DNA from: Tretioscincus oriximinensis
Lineage: Eukaryota; Chordata; Lepidosauria; Squamata; Gymnophthalmidae
Assembly (NCBI GenBank): GCA_022410635.1
Contig: JAJVDF010000492.1
Coordinates: 450,039 to 514,038 of the forward strand
Direction: 5' to 3'
Length of the DNA stretch: 64,000 nucleotides
The notes beneath the pieces were generated by a model. It saw only the letters and a program-made list of their open reading frames with translations, was not told the DNA's origin and ran no database searches. How positions within the stretch are numbered: position 1 is the first letter of the stretch; every line of letters begins with the position of its first letter. Below, in pieces: positions 22,131 through 33,617 of this stretch. A program made the translations under genes and the position numbers.

Positions 22131-23754
22131 CCAGTAAGTCCTTCAGAATATCAGTGACAAAATAGCAATGCAAGGTAAGAGCTGAGAGAGCTTCCAAAAC
22201 TCTATCAGTGAAGCTCTATTATATCACTTCTGCTGACATGTCAAAGGAACAATACACCAATTTTGAAGAAGCTGAACTCTTCCTGAACTTCAAACAGTGT
22301 CGTGCAAATATTACACTCTTTTGATATAATTAAAGTGCCATAAAGCACTGGGTTCCACCTCTCTTATCTCTTTGAGACTGGTAATATGGACNCTCTGCCC
22401 CTTTAATTCCAAACAGAAGGGTCCAGAGAGATCTAGTTTTTCCACTATCTTTAGGGTGCAGAAAATGATGCTGATTACTTTGAGAGCCTCCAGGATGACA
22501 ATCACGTCATCACTTTAAACCGTATGAGATTTTTTNAAAAAATCTTGCAACCCACATTTCAGTTTTGCTTTATTTTTCCTTCACCCCATAGATTAAACAC
22601 ATTTTTTCTGGACTAAATTTCGAATAGTGAGGTTTACTTCATTAAAAAAAAGAAAAAGGAAAGTGGAATTGAAGTGTGAACTATCAAATTGGGGAGGGGG
22701 TGATTGAAGTTGGTCTCTAGTTGGTCTAATATAATTGCGTCTTAATTTGTTAATGAGCCCAATTCAAGTTGCTAATGATATCNTATAAGGTCTTACCTGA
22801 CTTGAACCCGAAATGTCTAAAGGAATGATACTCCCAACCTGTCCATACCCTAAGATCTTCAGGGGTGTTCCTCCTGGTTCTCCCCCTTGGGTTGTGTCAG
22901 GCTGCTTCATTTCAGATCTTTAGAAAANCTTTGATGCTTGCCTTAGATATAGGAAATAATTTCTCCCTCACCTTTGCACACTGTTATTTTATGAAATCTT
23001 CAAGTATAGAGAAGGATAAAAGTTCCAAAAAACTAGAATAAACAAATGAATTTGACTACAGGTTCCAACATGTGTGATTCTTGGTTGATCATAGTTAAAA
23101 GAAATATGAAATCCAACACTGACAATAATTCCTCATACTTGATGCAAATTATTAAATCTAAACCTTGAGTAGTCCACAGTTAATGTTTTACAACTCTTTC
23201 CACTTAAAAAATGCTATTACATTGGGTGATTTCAGATTTCAAAATAGACCATTACTTTTTATTTATAAAAGACCCTTTTAGAATTAATAGTTTCATTTGT
23301 TCTATTTATAATTTAAATTATTAAAACAAATTCCTTCCAATTATCCACAAAACACCAATTATTGCTTTCCATAATTAGCAGCTTAACAGTTATCCCTGAC
23401 AGCAGTTAAACTATTGTAAGAACAAATTAGCAAAACATTTAAAAATTAATCACAGGAGGGTCACTAAAGTAATATTAAACAATAGTCACTGGAGGTTAAT
23501 CTGCATGTATCAAAAAGGCTTCTGCTTATTTTGCATTTAAGAAACTGATCAACAAACAGACTCATGATAAAATTATGTGAAAAATGCCTAAAGGGGAGTG
23601 TTTTTGCACCTTCATTGATTAGGTTACGGTACAGCTACTTCTTATAAAAAATGTGGGGAAAAGAAGAAAAACAAAGAGTTACTGAGCTGGTATTAATATT
23701 AGTGGAGAATCTTATTTTAGCATCATATATAGAATTTTTGCAAACTTTTCAAGG
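22131..23754. other. no gene recognised
   Basis: AT-rich unique sequence. 23330-23560 has a non-repetitive, TAATTA-containing texture compatible with conserved non-coding DNA, which cannot be verified here. Confidence 0.4.
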
Positions 23755-24012
23755 CAAATCTTGTGGCACAGAGGTTAAGAACAAAGGCCTTACAATAGAG
23801 AGGTTGGCATTCGAGGCTCATGAGTCTGNTGTGAAGAGGAGTTAGTGCCCTCTACTGGCTTTAGCTTCAGCCAACCTAGCTATTCAAAAGTAAGCAATAA
23901 CAAGAAGATGAATAGGTATCGTTTACANTGTTATGGGGAAGATAGAATATAAGCCTTCTGGTGGAGCATAGCTTGTGAAAAGCGGGGTATCAAACCCCAG
24001 ATCTTCTTTTCA
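23755..24012 (+). mobile_element. degenerate tRNA-derived SINE, plus strand
   Basis: Head 'ttgtggcacagaggttaag' and B-box-like 'ggcattcgaggct', then 'gccctctactggctttagct', 'agccaacctagctattc', 'ggggaagatagaatataagccttc' and 'gtgaaaagcggggtat..., cttctttt'. The order matches the SINE at 44843-45141 but divergence is higher, so this is an older copy. Confidence 0.7.
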
Positions 24013-24058
24013 GTTGAGGCACATTTTTAGCTATCAGCTATTTGGCTGGGAAATGAAT

Positions 24059-24688
24059 GTCTAGATCAGGGGTGGGCAATTATTTTTTCCATGGGGCCAC
24101 ATNAGAAACAGAAAATATTGTGGAGGGCCGGCCAAATTCAGCAAGGAGGGTGAAGCCAGGGNTCTTGTCCCCACCTCTTCCAGGGGCCCTCCACAATATT
24201 TTCACCTCCCCACATTTCCCACTCACACTTTTTCAGCCACCAGTCAGTGTCCATCTGTCTGCAACACTGCGAGGGAAAATCTTCCTGCGACCCCCAGTTT
24301 GCCCCCAGTCCAGACCAGCAAGCAGCAGCAGCAGCAGAAGAAGAAGAAACGGCTTGGCATGGGTGGGGGTGGTGGGGGGTGGTGGAAAGAGAGGAACCGC
24401 CTTCCAGTTTGAATCGCTACCGCCAGGCGCGCCTGAGTATTCTGATTGGTTGGCCTGGTATTGGCAAGCTGAAGCCGCCGCGCGTACGATCCTCCATATC
24501 AGAAAAGGGCGGAGGAGGCGTTTCTGCGCACGCAACGGCCGGCCATCGTTTTAATTCTTCCTTCCTCCTTTTTTTTTCCTTTAAGGGGAAAATTGCTATG
24601 TGTGTNGCCCCCGTCGCGGGCCGGTCAGAGCCAATCAAAGGGCCGTATGCGGCCCGGGGGCCNTACAATGCCCAGGTCTGGTCTAGAT
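24059..24688. mobile_element. 614-bp GC-rich non-autonomous hAT element with perfect 8-bp TSD
   Basis: The flanking octamer gtctagat occurs at 24059-24066 and 24681-24688. The element (24067-24680) starts caggggtgggcaat and ends cattgcccaggtctg, imperfect terminal inverted repeats of the common vertebrate hAT type (CAGGGGTGGGCAA). Subterminal sequences ('ggggccaca', 'gcggcccgggggcc') also fit. There is no transposase domain; frames of 100-165 codons inside are GC-rich artefacts. The interior from ~24280 is CpG-dense, with (CAG)n/(AAG)n near 24327-24350 and CCAAT motifs (forward at ~24630, reverse at ~24445). Confidence 0.9.
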
Positions 24689-24954
24689 AAATACTAACTA
24701 ACCAAAGGTTGTTACCAGACAAATTGCAAAACCTGACAGTATTTTAGTATTACAACACCATGTCCTGATGAGAGTTGATCTTTCCATGATAGATCTAGAA
24801 NCCAATTTAGATTTTTGGTTGAGAACCTAATGAAGGTGTCAGTCTAGTATGAGGAGGCAGTGAAAAAAAGCAAATTCAATATTAATTAANAATTAGGAAG
24901 GGAATTGAAAATATGTCACTAAGTGTATCATTTTCTCTCTTTATAGATCTATGG

Positions 24955-25345
24955 TATAGCAATACCCTTGGTGTCCACAAACCTGTCTAATTCTCTCTTA
25001 AAGCAATCCAGGCTGCTAGCTACCACCACCTCTTCTGGAAGTAAATTCCAAAGGCAGATGACCCTCTGGGTGAAAAAAAATACTTTCCCTTATCTGTCCT
25101 TGCTCTTCTGCCCAACAGTTTCAAGGAATACCCTCTACTCCTAGTGTTATGCAATAGAGAAAACATTTTTTCTCTATGCACCTTATCCATCCCATGCGTG
25201 ATTTTATACACTTCATTCTGATCACCTCTCAAACACTGTCTTTTCAGGCTGAAGAGGCCCAGGTGTTGCAGCCGGATTTCATAAGGGAGCTGCTTCAGCC
25301 CCTTGATCATTCTTGTTGCCCTTTTCTGAATCTTCTCTAGATCCA
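24955..25345 (-). pseudogene. CR1 LINE ORF2 C-terminal remnant
   Basis: The minus strand encodes a recognisable CR1 ORF2 tail downstream of the reverse transcriptase: LEKIQKRATRMIKGL, then LPYEIRLQHLGLFSLKRQ, CLRGDQNEVYK, and RARTDKGKYFFSPRG. In CR1 this region follows the RT domain and precedes the 3' UTR. The RT and endonuclease domains are absent, and the 3' UTR is lost or too diverged to see. It is a 5'-truncated fossil. Confidence 0.88.
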
Positions 25346-25350
25346 CAATG

Positions 25351-25378
25351 AGAAAGAAAGAAGGAAAGAAAGAAAGAA
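25351..25378. repeat. (AAAG)n microsatellite
   Basis: 'agaaagaaagaaggaaagaaagaaagaa' abuts the CR1 fragment. Confidence 0.85.
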
Positions 25379-26330
25379 CGAGTGTTAGAATGGGAGGCTG
25401 GAAGTTCCAAGCAAACCCCAGTTTTCTAAAGCTTCCATTCAGTGAGGGCCCTGGGAAACAGGCCATTATCAGCCAATAGAAGGCAGGCAGGAAAGGTGAT
25501 TTGAGATGCTTATTTAAAAACAAAATATGTGTAACACAGTTTTATTTTTGATATTTTTCCTATCTCACATTTGGGGCAGTTTGATCTTATTCTAAATCCT
25601 TCTAGTTTGGTAGCAACCTTTCTACTAATCTTTGTTAGTCTGTTTACTTTCTCTAAACCCTTCTTGTTAAACTCTGATATTTCTTCACCCCAGAAATTAC
25701 TGCTGTNAACCCTTTTTCTCTTTCTTATTCTTTAGCACTCTCATCCCTCCTCAACTTATAACACATCCTGTATAGCTATTAATGGATTTTGAAAGTGGCA
25801 AAGCACANATCATCTGTACAATATGGTGATTTCTCCAGCTAATTCACACTTCTGTGCTTTTCACATATTATATTTCTTGAAGAAAAAAAAGGTAATAACA
25901 GCAGCCATTTTAAACAATAAAAATAATTTGAGTACCATGGATGCCATCTTGATTTTTGAATATTCAAGCATTAAATTTCAGGATATTTCTTTGAATACCT
26001 TTATACACAAACTTATTAATTCACTTTAGGAAACTTAGTATTATACATTGTCTGCTTGGGAGCACTGCTAGTACAGACATGTGCTAAGAGCTTCCTAAAC
26101 TGGATTCGAATTCACATGTGTGCTAATGTTACTGGATTAAGCAATGCCACGTGTTCATGCAGACAGATTGCGTGGCCAAAGGAATGACTACATAGTTACG
26201 ATGTGCCCTAATTTTTAATGCTTAAATATGGTGCATAAGGCCAAGCTGGAAGGCACATAGATCATTTTTAAGGGCTATGGACTGGCCATGTGTTAGACTT
26301 TAGATAAAATTGGGCAAGAGAAAATCCTAA
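25379..26330. other. no gene recognised
   Basis: Unique sequence. 25440-25500 has some retroelement-like GC-rich sequence ('ggccattatcagccaata') that could not be assigned. Confidence 0.4.
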
Positions 26331-26382
26331 CCCCCCCTTTCTCCCCCCCCTCCACACACACACCCCACACCCCGTCCCCCTG
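26331..26382. repeat. C-rich low-complexity tract with CA repeats
   Basis: Runs of C7 and C8 with (CA)n and 'ccccacaccccgtccccc'. The minus strand is G-rich and could form quadruplexes. Confidence 0.85.
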
Positions 26383-27324
26383 TGTTGCTAAAAAGTACAA
26401 AAACTGTTTGGGGATAGCAAGCAGTAATGCTAATCCCGTCATTCAGAATTGGCACTCCTTTCTTGTTAACTCTGTAAGTGGCCTGTAAGCTCTCCTGTCT
26501 GTTGGTGGGGGATCCATTCAAAATGTAAGTAGCTGTCCTTGCTATTCCTCGATTCCCTTTTTACTCTTCTACTCTACTCTTCTTCTACTCTGTTTTAGTA
26601 GGCTTCCTTTCATTTTTTATTTAAACATAGNCTCAGAGAAGAACCTGTACTCTGCCAATGAAGCCAGATTGCTGTTCCTATTAAAGTTTCTTGGGTCTAT
26701 GTAATAAAGAAACACCTTTTTATGGGNACTTTGCTTCTCTGACTCATTTTTTTAAGAACAGTTCCACGGCAGCTGATTTTGCTTTGTTAAATTCTATAAC
26801 CACAAAGGTTCTGCTTGGGTTATGTCTGGNATGATTCTCCTTTAAACATCTACCGGTACATATTCCCTAGCATAGCATTGCTTGTTCTTTAATAGAACCA
26901 TTCAAGCAATATGGCACCCTTACCTTCACAACATCTTTGCATTGCCTTTGAAACATATTCATTTTTTCTTCTAANTCTTTACATTTGCTCTGCTTTTTTA
27001 AACAAGCTGGTTAGCATTCAGACACAGCAGCAGTGCTGAGTTAGCAATGTCACATCTATATGAAAATACATATTGTCCCACTCTTAAAACAGTTCAGCCT
27101 TCTGCAATGAACTCATGTGTGTCCATGTGTCCGTGTGTCCGTGTGTGTGTGTGTACATGCACGTGCCCTGTAGCTGTATCTACATTGGTGCCTAAGACAA
27201 ACCTCAGGGAGTTCCACTCACCAAGCCACACCAATTCTAACTGGCCTTAAAGCTGGCAAAACTCCCATGCTCCACATGTTTGTCTGGGAGGAGAAAGTAA
27301 CTCATCAGATGCAATTTTAGAAAG
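26383..27324. other. no gene recognised
   Basis: Unique sequence with a short (ACTCT)n stretch at 26560-26595 and a (TG)n stretch at 27120-27155. No exon was seen. Confidence 0.45.
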
Positions 27325-27785
27325 CCAAGTTCAATTTAAGTTATTGATTTTAGCATACAAAGCCCTAAACAGCTTGGCCCTTGGCTACCTGAAGGAGCAG
27401 CTTCTCCCATATAGATCTGTNTGTGCATTAAGATCTCAAGAAGAAGGCCTCCTGGTAGTTTCTCCCCTTTCAGAAATGCAAGGGGTAGGGGCATGTAGGA
27501 NGATCTTCTCTGTGGTGGCCCCCACACTCTGGAATATCATCCCTCTGGAGGCTCTGCAGACAACTACATTGTATAGTTTTTGTGCCTGATAAAAAATATA
27601 TCTCTTCACCCAGACTATTTATGCTGTGTTCTTCTAAGGAGCAAGTGTGCATTGAAAGGAGGGAGAGTGAGTATGGATCTTCTATTAAAANATTTTAATA
27701 TTGTGAATTTTTATTATTAATATTGTTACTCACTCTAGGACCAATGGTGAATGGCAGAATATAAATCACCAAATAAACAAATAAA
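27325..27785 (+). pseudogene. L2-like LINE ORF2 C-terminus and 3' tail
   Basis: The plus-strand frame 27344-27589 reads LAYKALNSLALGYLKEQLLP, then CALRSQEEGLLVVSPLSE, and IFSVVAPTLWNIIPLEAL. These match the conserved end of L2-clade ORF2 (KAL...APxYL..., RxLRS, FSxxAPxLWNxLP). After the stop, the sequence runs through 'tatctcttcacccagactatt' to a tail 'ggcagaatataaatcaccaaataaacaaataaa'. RT and endonuclease domains are missing: a 5'-truncated old copy. Confidence 0.85.
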
Positions 27786-29003
27786 AATTTCTGCCTTTAT
27801 TCATTTCTCGCAATTGTGAAGATGTATTTTTGATGTGTCAAAGCTAGCTCTGGACAGAAATCATATAGCTAAGGCTGAAGTTCTATTCATACCATTTTGT
27901 TCATTTCCAGAAGTCATGGTGGTGTAAATGTCCTTTGCCTCTAGTTTGATCCACACCTCCAGCTTTGGAAGTCACTGCTTTTAGGGGATATGTAGATAAA
28001 GCCTACAGTAAACTAAATAAATCTCTTTTTGTAAATAGTTGGCTAAAACATTCACTACAAATTAAAGAGCAGATTGGTATGAAAGTTTGTTAATGGAGCC
28101 CTGCAAAATTATAATGTTTGAGGATGCAGGTACAAATAGATTTGGTTAAGAGCTCTCCAAACTTGATGAGTTACTATGGATTGGGATTCAGCCATCCTGT
28201 CTAAAGATGAGATATTCTGCAATTAAGAATCACAGCTTTTCCAAATCATCTAGTCTGTTTGGGCAGCACAAGTCAATTTAATTTCTACAAAACAGGCTTT
28301 TACTATTGGGATTCTCCACTGCTAGACTTAATTTCCCAGCAGAGTGTTAAGCCACTGATAATTTTTCTTTTTTAATTAAGAATTATGTACCTAAAACCTT
28401 AAAATTTACCAGGCAGATAGACCTTCTGCCAATGCGATGATTCACAACCACCCAGAAGTGCCCTCTTTGGGTCACTATAGTTCAATGTGATTCACAAACT
28501 ATAATAGAGTACAATGTTGTTGTAATACAGATTGCAGAACTATGTGCCTCATTATCTAGTGAGAACCTGTCACCAATAATAGTATGACAAAAGCCACTTT
28601 AATGTTTCTTAGTAACATTAAAGCAATAATTCATAGTTAGATGTCAAAAGTTAATGCAGCATTATTATTATTTTTAAATATACTAGCGCCATGCAGACAT
28701 CCATTTGAGGAAGAAATGACCTTATAATGGTATTTTTTGATTGAGTTTTGGCTTCTGTACAGTTGTGTCATATCTTCACACATGTACAGTATGGTGGATG
28801 TGTGTATGGATATCAACATCTTCCATACAGATAGAGGAATTCAGGAAGTAGTCAGAAAGCATAGCTGTGACCTGAACACTTTAATTCATTTATGTTTGCA
28901 ATGAGAGTCAGCCAAAATTTCCTGATGGTCAGTAGTGGTTTCAAGAGCAAATGTTTTGGTTTTTTAATACTGTATTTAATATTGTGTTTTTATCTTGTAT
29001 TTT
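27786..29003. other. no gene recognised
   Basis: Unique AT-rich sequence. 28260-28400 has TTTAATTAAGAATTA-type sites and could be conserved non-coding DNA; not testable here. Confidence 0.4.
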
Positions 29004-29023
29004 ACATGCTTTGTACAGTGCTA

Positions 29024-29276
29024 NNNNNNNNNNNNNNNNNNNNNNNNNNNNNNNNNNNNNNNNNNNNNNNNNNNNNNNNNNNNNNNNNNNNNNNNNNNNN
29101 NNNNNNNNNNNNNNNNNNNNNNNNNNNNNNNNNNNNNNNNNNNNNNNNNNNNNNNNNNNNNNNNNNNNNNNNNNNNNNNNNNNNNNNNNNNNNNNNNNNN
29201 NNNNNNNNNNNNNNNNNNNNNNNNNNNNNNNNNNNNNNNNNNNNNNNNNNNNNNNNNNNNNNNNNNNNNNNNNNNN
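29024..29276. other. assembly gap (253 N)
   Basis: A continuous run of N. Confidence 1.
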
Positions 29277-29371
29277 AAGAAGAAGAAGAAGAAGAAGAAG
29301 AAGAAGAAGAAGAAGAAGAAGAAGAAGAAGAAGAAGAAGAAGAAGAAGAAGAAGAAGAAGAAGAAGAAGAA
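29277..29371. repeat. (AAG)31 microsatellite
   Basis: About 31 perfect AAG triplets adjoin the gap. All-purine/all-pyrimidine GAA/TTC tracts form triplex (H) DNA. The true length may be greater because the run ends at a gap. Confidence 0.95.
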
Positions 29372-29398
29372 ATAATTTGCATGCTTTGTACAGTGCTA

Positions 29399-30819
29399 AG
29401 CACAAAGTCAATGCCACACCCCTGAGGAAAGCTTTTCAAAAGTAACAAAGAACGAGTAATGTGTGGACACAAGAGTTCTTCCCCACCTTTCGTCCTCATT
29501 AAAAATGGTTGAAAAGTATTTTCTGCCATTTAATGCAGATTTAAAACTGTAAAGTTGTGTTCCCACTGAAAAATAAAAAAATTGTTGGGAGAATAGTGAA
29601 GTACCTAGGAATTCACTTCCCTTTTCTCCGTTCACTGGAGCCCCAGTTAAACAACTGCACAGAGAAGAAAAGAAGCAACATTTTCCTTCCCTGCCATTTG
29701 GTCCTTTCAGACTGGCAGTGCAATTATACTGTGCTGCCAGTTTAAATAACCTTGCCATGTGTTCTTTAAGGAGCAGGCTGGGCTCTTGACCATCATGCTG
29801 CCTCCCATCTTGCTGCCCAATACCCCAGCAATTACCTGAAGAAGGGAAACTTGGTGGAGGGGTTGTAGACTGAGTCCAAGCCTAGCCATCTACATGGAAC
29901 CAACCTCAGCTGACAAGGGTTTAAAAAAAGGAGAGGATCTGGTTTTAAACTTACACAAAATGTGATTGAATGANATTTGCGGTGTGTTGTCTTCTGGCTG
30001 TTAGTGAACCAGAGGAACCCCCTGGTTCACATGAAGATTGCTGCAATTTCTTGCTGATAGTTTGTGACTGTAGTTTAAATTTCCTATGATAATAGGGTTT
30101 ATGGGAAGCCAGAAGATCCCCAAACATCAGCCACTTCTCTAGCCCAAAAGGGCCAGATTGGACAGCTGTTACTGTCTGATGAGAGAACAGGGTAAACTAG
30201 GTGTCTGGACTCAGCTACCCCTCTTAGGACATCTCTCACTAGCCACTGGCCAGGGGGTGGTTCACATCCCTNCCTCTTACTTCCTAGCCCACAAACACAC
30301 CCCAGTTTGAAATGGGGCGACTGTATGGTAGGGAGATGCTGGATTTCCAGCNAAGCCAAAGCTCAGTAAAAATGAATTGCATTTTTCAGCTCTTGCTTTA
30401 CAGCTTTAGGGAAACTCAACTGCCACACAGTGTTGCTGTCAGATTGTCACATGGCCACTCTGTGTTCCATTCAGAGTAAATGACCAAGGAATTGGGCAAG
30501 TGAGAAGTGATTCCTTTTTTACTTCTGTTTCTTTGCTCTAGCAAAAACAAAATCAAAGATACATTTAATTTGCTTCTTTTGCTGTGTCTGATGCAGTCTG
30601 AATTCTTCTAGTGAAAGTACATATGTTTAGTAACTACTAGACCTGGATTTAATGAAATTATAAAGAACAAACAACATTATAAGTCTGAATTACAATGTGA
30701 GAAATACAGTGAAGATCTAGGATGGATGTCTGGATGTTGCTCTGGGATGGAGCAACAGGCAGGACTCCTGAAATGCCATTTGCAGGGAGTCATGAACAGG
30801 AGCATATTTTGCTTTCCTC
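29399..30819. other. no gene; possible diverged dispersed repeat at ~30000-30490
   Basis: The right part ('gctttagggaaactcaactgcc', '...gattgtcacatggccac', '...cattcagagtaaatgacc') is weakly similar in order to 40390-40535 ('...agtatagggaaacaatatcc', 'gatgtgattgcc', 'ggccacccc', '...tttggagtaaatgg'). No domain or class is visible. The rest looks unique. Confidence 0.35.
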
Positions 30820-30932
30820 TGTTCAGACTGCCCGGGTGCATCTGGTGGGCCTCTGTGTGACACAGAATGCTGGACTTGATGGGCTGTGGCCTGATCCAGT
30901 ATGGCTCATCTTACGTTCTTATGTTCTTATGT
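30820..30932 (+). mobile_element. CR1/L3-type LINE 3' end
   Basis: 'cagactgcccgggtgcatctg', 'gtgggcctctgtgtgacac', 'agaatgctggacttgatgggc', 'tgtggcctgatccagtatgg' and the terminal octamer-like repeat 'gttcttatgttcttatg'. Widespread in squamate genomes; only the 3' UTR is present. A short piece recurs at 46970-47000. Confidence 0.85.
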
Positions 30933-32285
30933 CTGGTGGAAACTGTCATTAACCTGAAATGTTTTCTGTGATACTGTTGGTCAGAAGCACGGCAAGTTGG
31001 ATGAATTATGTCACATATAAAGACTCGAGTGCTGTTGCAAATGCTAAAACACAGAGTATCAATTCTAATGTCTAGACAATGTGTGATCATTCTAAACGTG
31101 CTTTGATTTGATGAATTGTGAAATAAATAAGTGATGACTGCAGGAGATCTAAGGGTGATTTAAATCAATACCACTGAAATTGGCTAATGAACATCTCACC
31201 TGGGAGAAACACTCCCCCCACTTCAACATTTTTAGGAAGAATCATGATTATACATTGATGCAATGGTGATACTAATTAATTTATTATCTGTTTTCTTTTT
31301 TTCTTTTTTCTCCTGAGACTTTAAGAAAAGAGATATGCTGCTACCCTGATCCATTTTTCTGAGTGCACACATTATGTCTGAATTCATTCATTTGTGCTGT
31401 GTTTGTGCAATTATTTGTGCAGTATTTTATTTATGCTACTATCACTATCAAGATACTTAATAANTAGAAAAGGAGAAAGAAGAAGGTAGAGGAAGTGTAG
31501 AAACACATGATATTTCTTGAAGAATGTTCTCCAACTGACTGGACTGCTATTATTTGAAGAGGAAAGGCTACAGACCACAGGAATGCAAATTCTAATTTGT
31601 AACGGATAAGTTATTATGAAAAGAAAACTAGCATTATTAAATGTTCTAACATCAGCCATTTAAAGATACGTTTGGGCTAGGATGAGCTGGNACAGGGAGG
31701 TGCAGTTTTCAGTATCCATCTGTCTACATTTATCTGCTTATGTGCATANCTTCAGATATAAGGTGTGACAGAAATATAAATCTATCACCTATCATCATTT
31801 ATCATCTAACTATCTATCTCATCTGTCTTGTGTAACTGTTAATATAGGCAATAACAATTTTGATGTAGACAGATTATTTGCTTCAAAATAAAATATATTG
31901 ACAGATAAATTTACAACATTTAATGCTGACTATCACATTAATATTTATGGAAATAATTTAAAGAAGTAAATAGGATGAAAATTAAATCATTCACATATTT
32001 ATGGTATGGAATTATATGATTAAAGTTTTCAAATCAATGGGACTGTGGAATGATAAAAATGTGGTTCAGAGTTACAACACTGAAGAAAGGAAATTGATAG
32101 ACTTGTGGGAGAATAAGCACGTTTCAATTTGTGCTCAATACAAATAATATAAATATAAAGCAAGATTTAGGAAGATGTTGTAGATAAAATTATCAGCACA
32201 AATAATTTTATTCTGAGAGGCGTTAGATTGGCAGAAAACAATAGAAAGAAATAACACTTTGGTAACTTAAAATCAAAAGCAAAGG
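30933..32285. other. no gene recognised
   Basis: AT-rich. A degenerate ATCT-rich stretch lies at 31780-31826. No exon or element was identified. Confidence 0.45.
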
Positions 32286-32890
32286 ACTCACCGCACATTT
32301 GGTTGGGTAGAAATTGCTGGTGGACACAGTCCCGGGCTGGCTACACCTGCCAGTGAAGTTGTTCAGTACTTCCAAGAGGGGCTAGCAGCCTGACATACGC
32401 TGTGGANGGCATGGCTTTGGTCCCGGTATCTAAGGCGGCTACACAGCCTCCCCAGCACTGGAGCCAGTAAGATAGAGCTCCTTGTCNCTCGCAGATTTTT
32501 GGCGGACCTCATGGCTGCCATTTTGGCATGAGGTTTAAGCATGGGGTGGGCACAACTCGCCACGTGAGCGAGTCCTGTGGTTTATGCTCAGACTGGACAG
32601 GACTTGCTAAGAGAATGAGCAGCTAGGTATGAGCTTGATCAAGGGGGTGTGGCAGATGGTTCCGGATCAGCTCAAGATCACTGTGTGGGTCTGTCAGCCA
32701 GGATGCTGCGCATTTCACATGCTTACTAAATACTTAGCCATGGCCTAATTTTATTCAACTTCTTATACCTTATGCTATGCTTGTGTTGGCAGTTCTGTAA
32801 TAAAACCTTCAAAAGGCATCTGGTTGGTTCGCATTCATGCCAGGATAGCCTTCTCTGGCAAATAGCTGATGAGACAATTGACAAAACCTT
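32286..32890 (+). mobile_element. LTR-like/retroelement fragment related to the 13-kb element
   Basis: This GC-richer block includes the ~60-bp segment shared with 13440-13500 (gagctccttgtc ... gccattttgg). It continues to an LTR-like end with the polyadenylation signal 'gtaataaaacctt' (~32800) and 'ggttggttcgcattcatgcc'. No long frame or RT domain is visible. It could be an LTR with adjoining leader, or the end of a DIRS-type element. Class is not assigned. Confidence 0.45.
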
Positions 32891-33207
32891 ATCATCAACT
32901 CTATGCGGACCTCACATTAACAAATAAATGTACTTTTTCATCTATCCTTCTTTGTTTTTCAATAACAATTTCAGAATTTCCTTGAGCCTTTTATACAATG
33001 TCACATTATTTTATATCAACCCACTCCTCCCTTATCTATTTGCTTTTCAGTAGATAATTATCAGAATTAGACCTTTAGNTTGTTTGAGGAAGATATGTCA
33101 CTGATCAAAACTAAAGTCTACTGACTTTGTAGACAATTCCATATATTGTCAGTAAAAGCAGAGAATCATTTTGGGATTCCTTCTTTCCCTACAGATATGT
33201 TTTCATA
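32891..33207. other. no gene recognised
   Basis: AT-rich sequence without recognisable content. Confidence 0.45.
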
Positions 33208-33580
33208 TAATCATAGAGCTTGAAGGGCTGTTCAGCATCCAACTACTGCTCAATTCAGGATTCACTAATGATTGTTCATTCTTGTTTGAAGACCTCTGTT
33301 GAATGACAATTCACCATCTCTTGTGACAGCCTATTGCACTGGCTGACCACTGCTATTATCAAACAGGTTTTTTTCTTCCCATCTAATATCTAATCTAAGA
33401 GTACTTCCTTACAGTTTCATCACATTTCTTCTAGCCTTTACTTGTTTAAGTAAGAATAGGGGTGATCCTTTTGCACTGTTATCAGACCTTCAGATATTTA
33501 GTCTACAAAAGAGAATATTAACAGGAAACATGATAGCTGTCTCCAGTCATGTCTTTTATTAATCTTCTCTTTTCCAGACA
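33208..33580 (-). mobile_element. old CR1 LINE 3' fragment with internal inverted duplication
   Basis: Starts with the reverse CR1 terminus 'taatcatagagcttg' followed by 'ctgctcaattcaggattcac' and 'cttgtgacagcctattgcac'. Farther right, 'ccttcagatattta' is CR1 in the same direction. 33502-33532 then reads in the opposite direction ('acaggaaacatgatagc'), and 33548-33578 returns to the original direction. The two ~31-bp arms are imperfect reverse complements (about three quarters identical). Confidence 0.65.
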
Positions 33581-33617
33581 TAGNTTGCGTGCACATGACA
33601 AGCTAAAAAGCACTACA

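Larger units (their letters stand above)
29005..29398. mobile_element. putative retroelement insertion hidden in gap, with 19-bp direct repeats
   Basis: catgctttgtacagtgcta occurs exactly at 29005-29023 and 29380-29398, flanking an N gap (29024-29276) and (AAG)n. A 19-bp perfect duplication on both sides is what a retroposed element's target-site duplication looks like, with (AAG)n as the tail. Alternatively the repeat is an assembly artefact of overlapping contig ends. Protein frames predicted here are runs of N or single residues and are meaningless. Confidence 0.5.

Noticed and set aside
24057..24722. Overlapping frames of 100-165 codons on both strands
   Set aside because: They lie inside a TSD-bounded non-autonomous hAT element and owe their length to high GC.
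28892..29529. Long frames with poly-Glu, poly-Arg, poly-Lys, poly-Leu or poly-Ser
   Set aside because: They consist of gap N and the AAG microsatellite in all frames; not genes.
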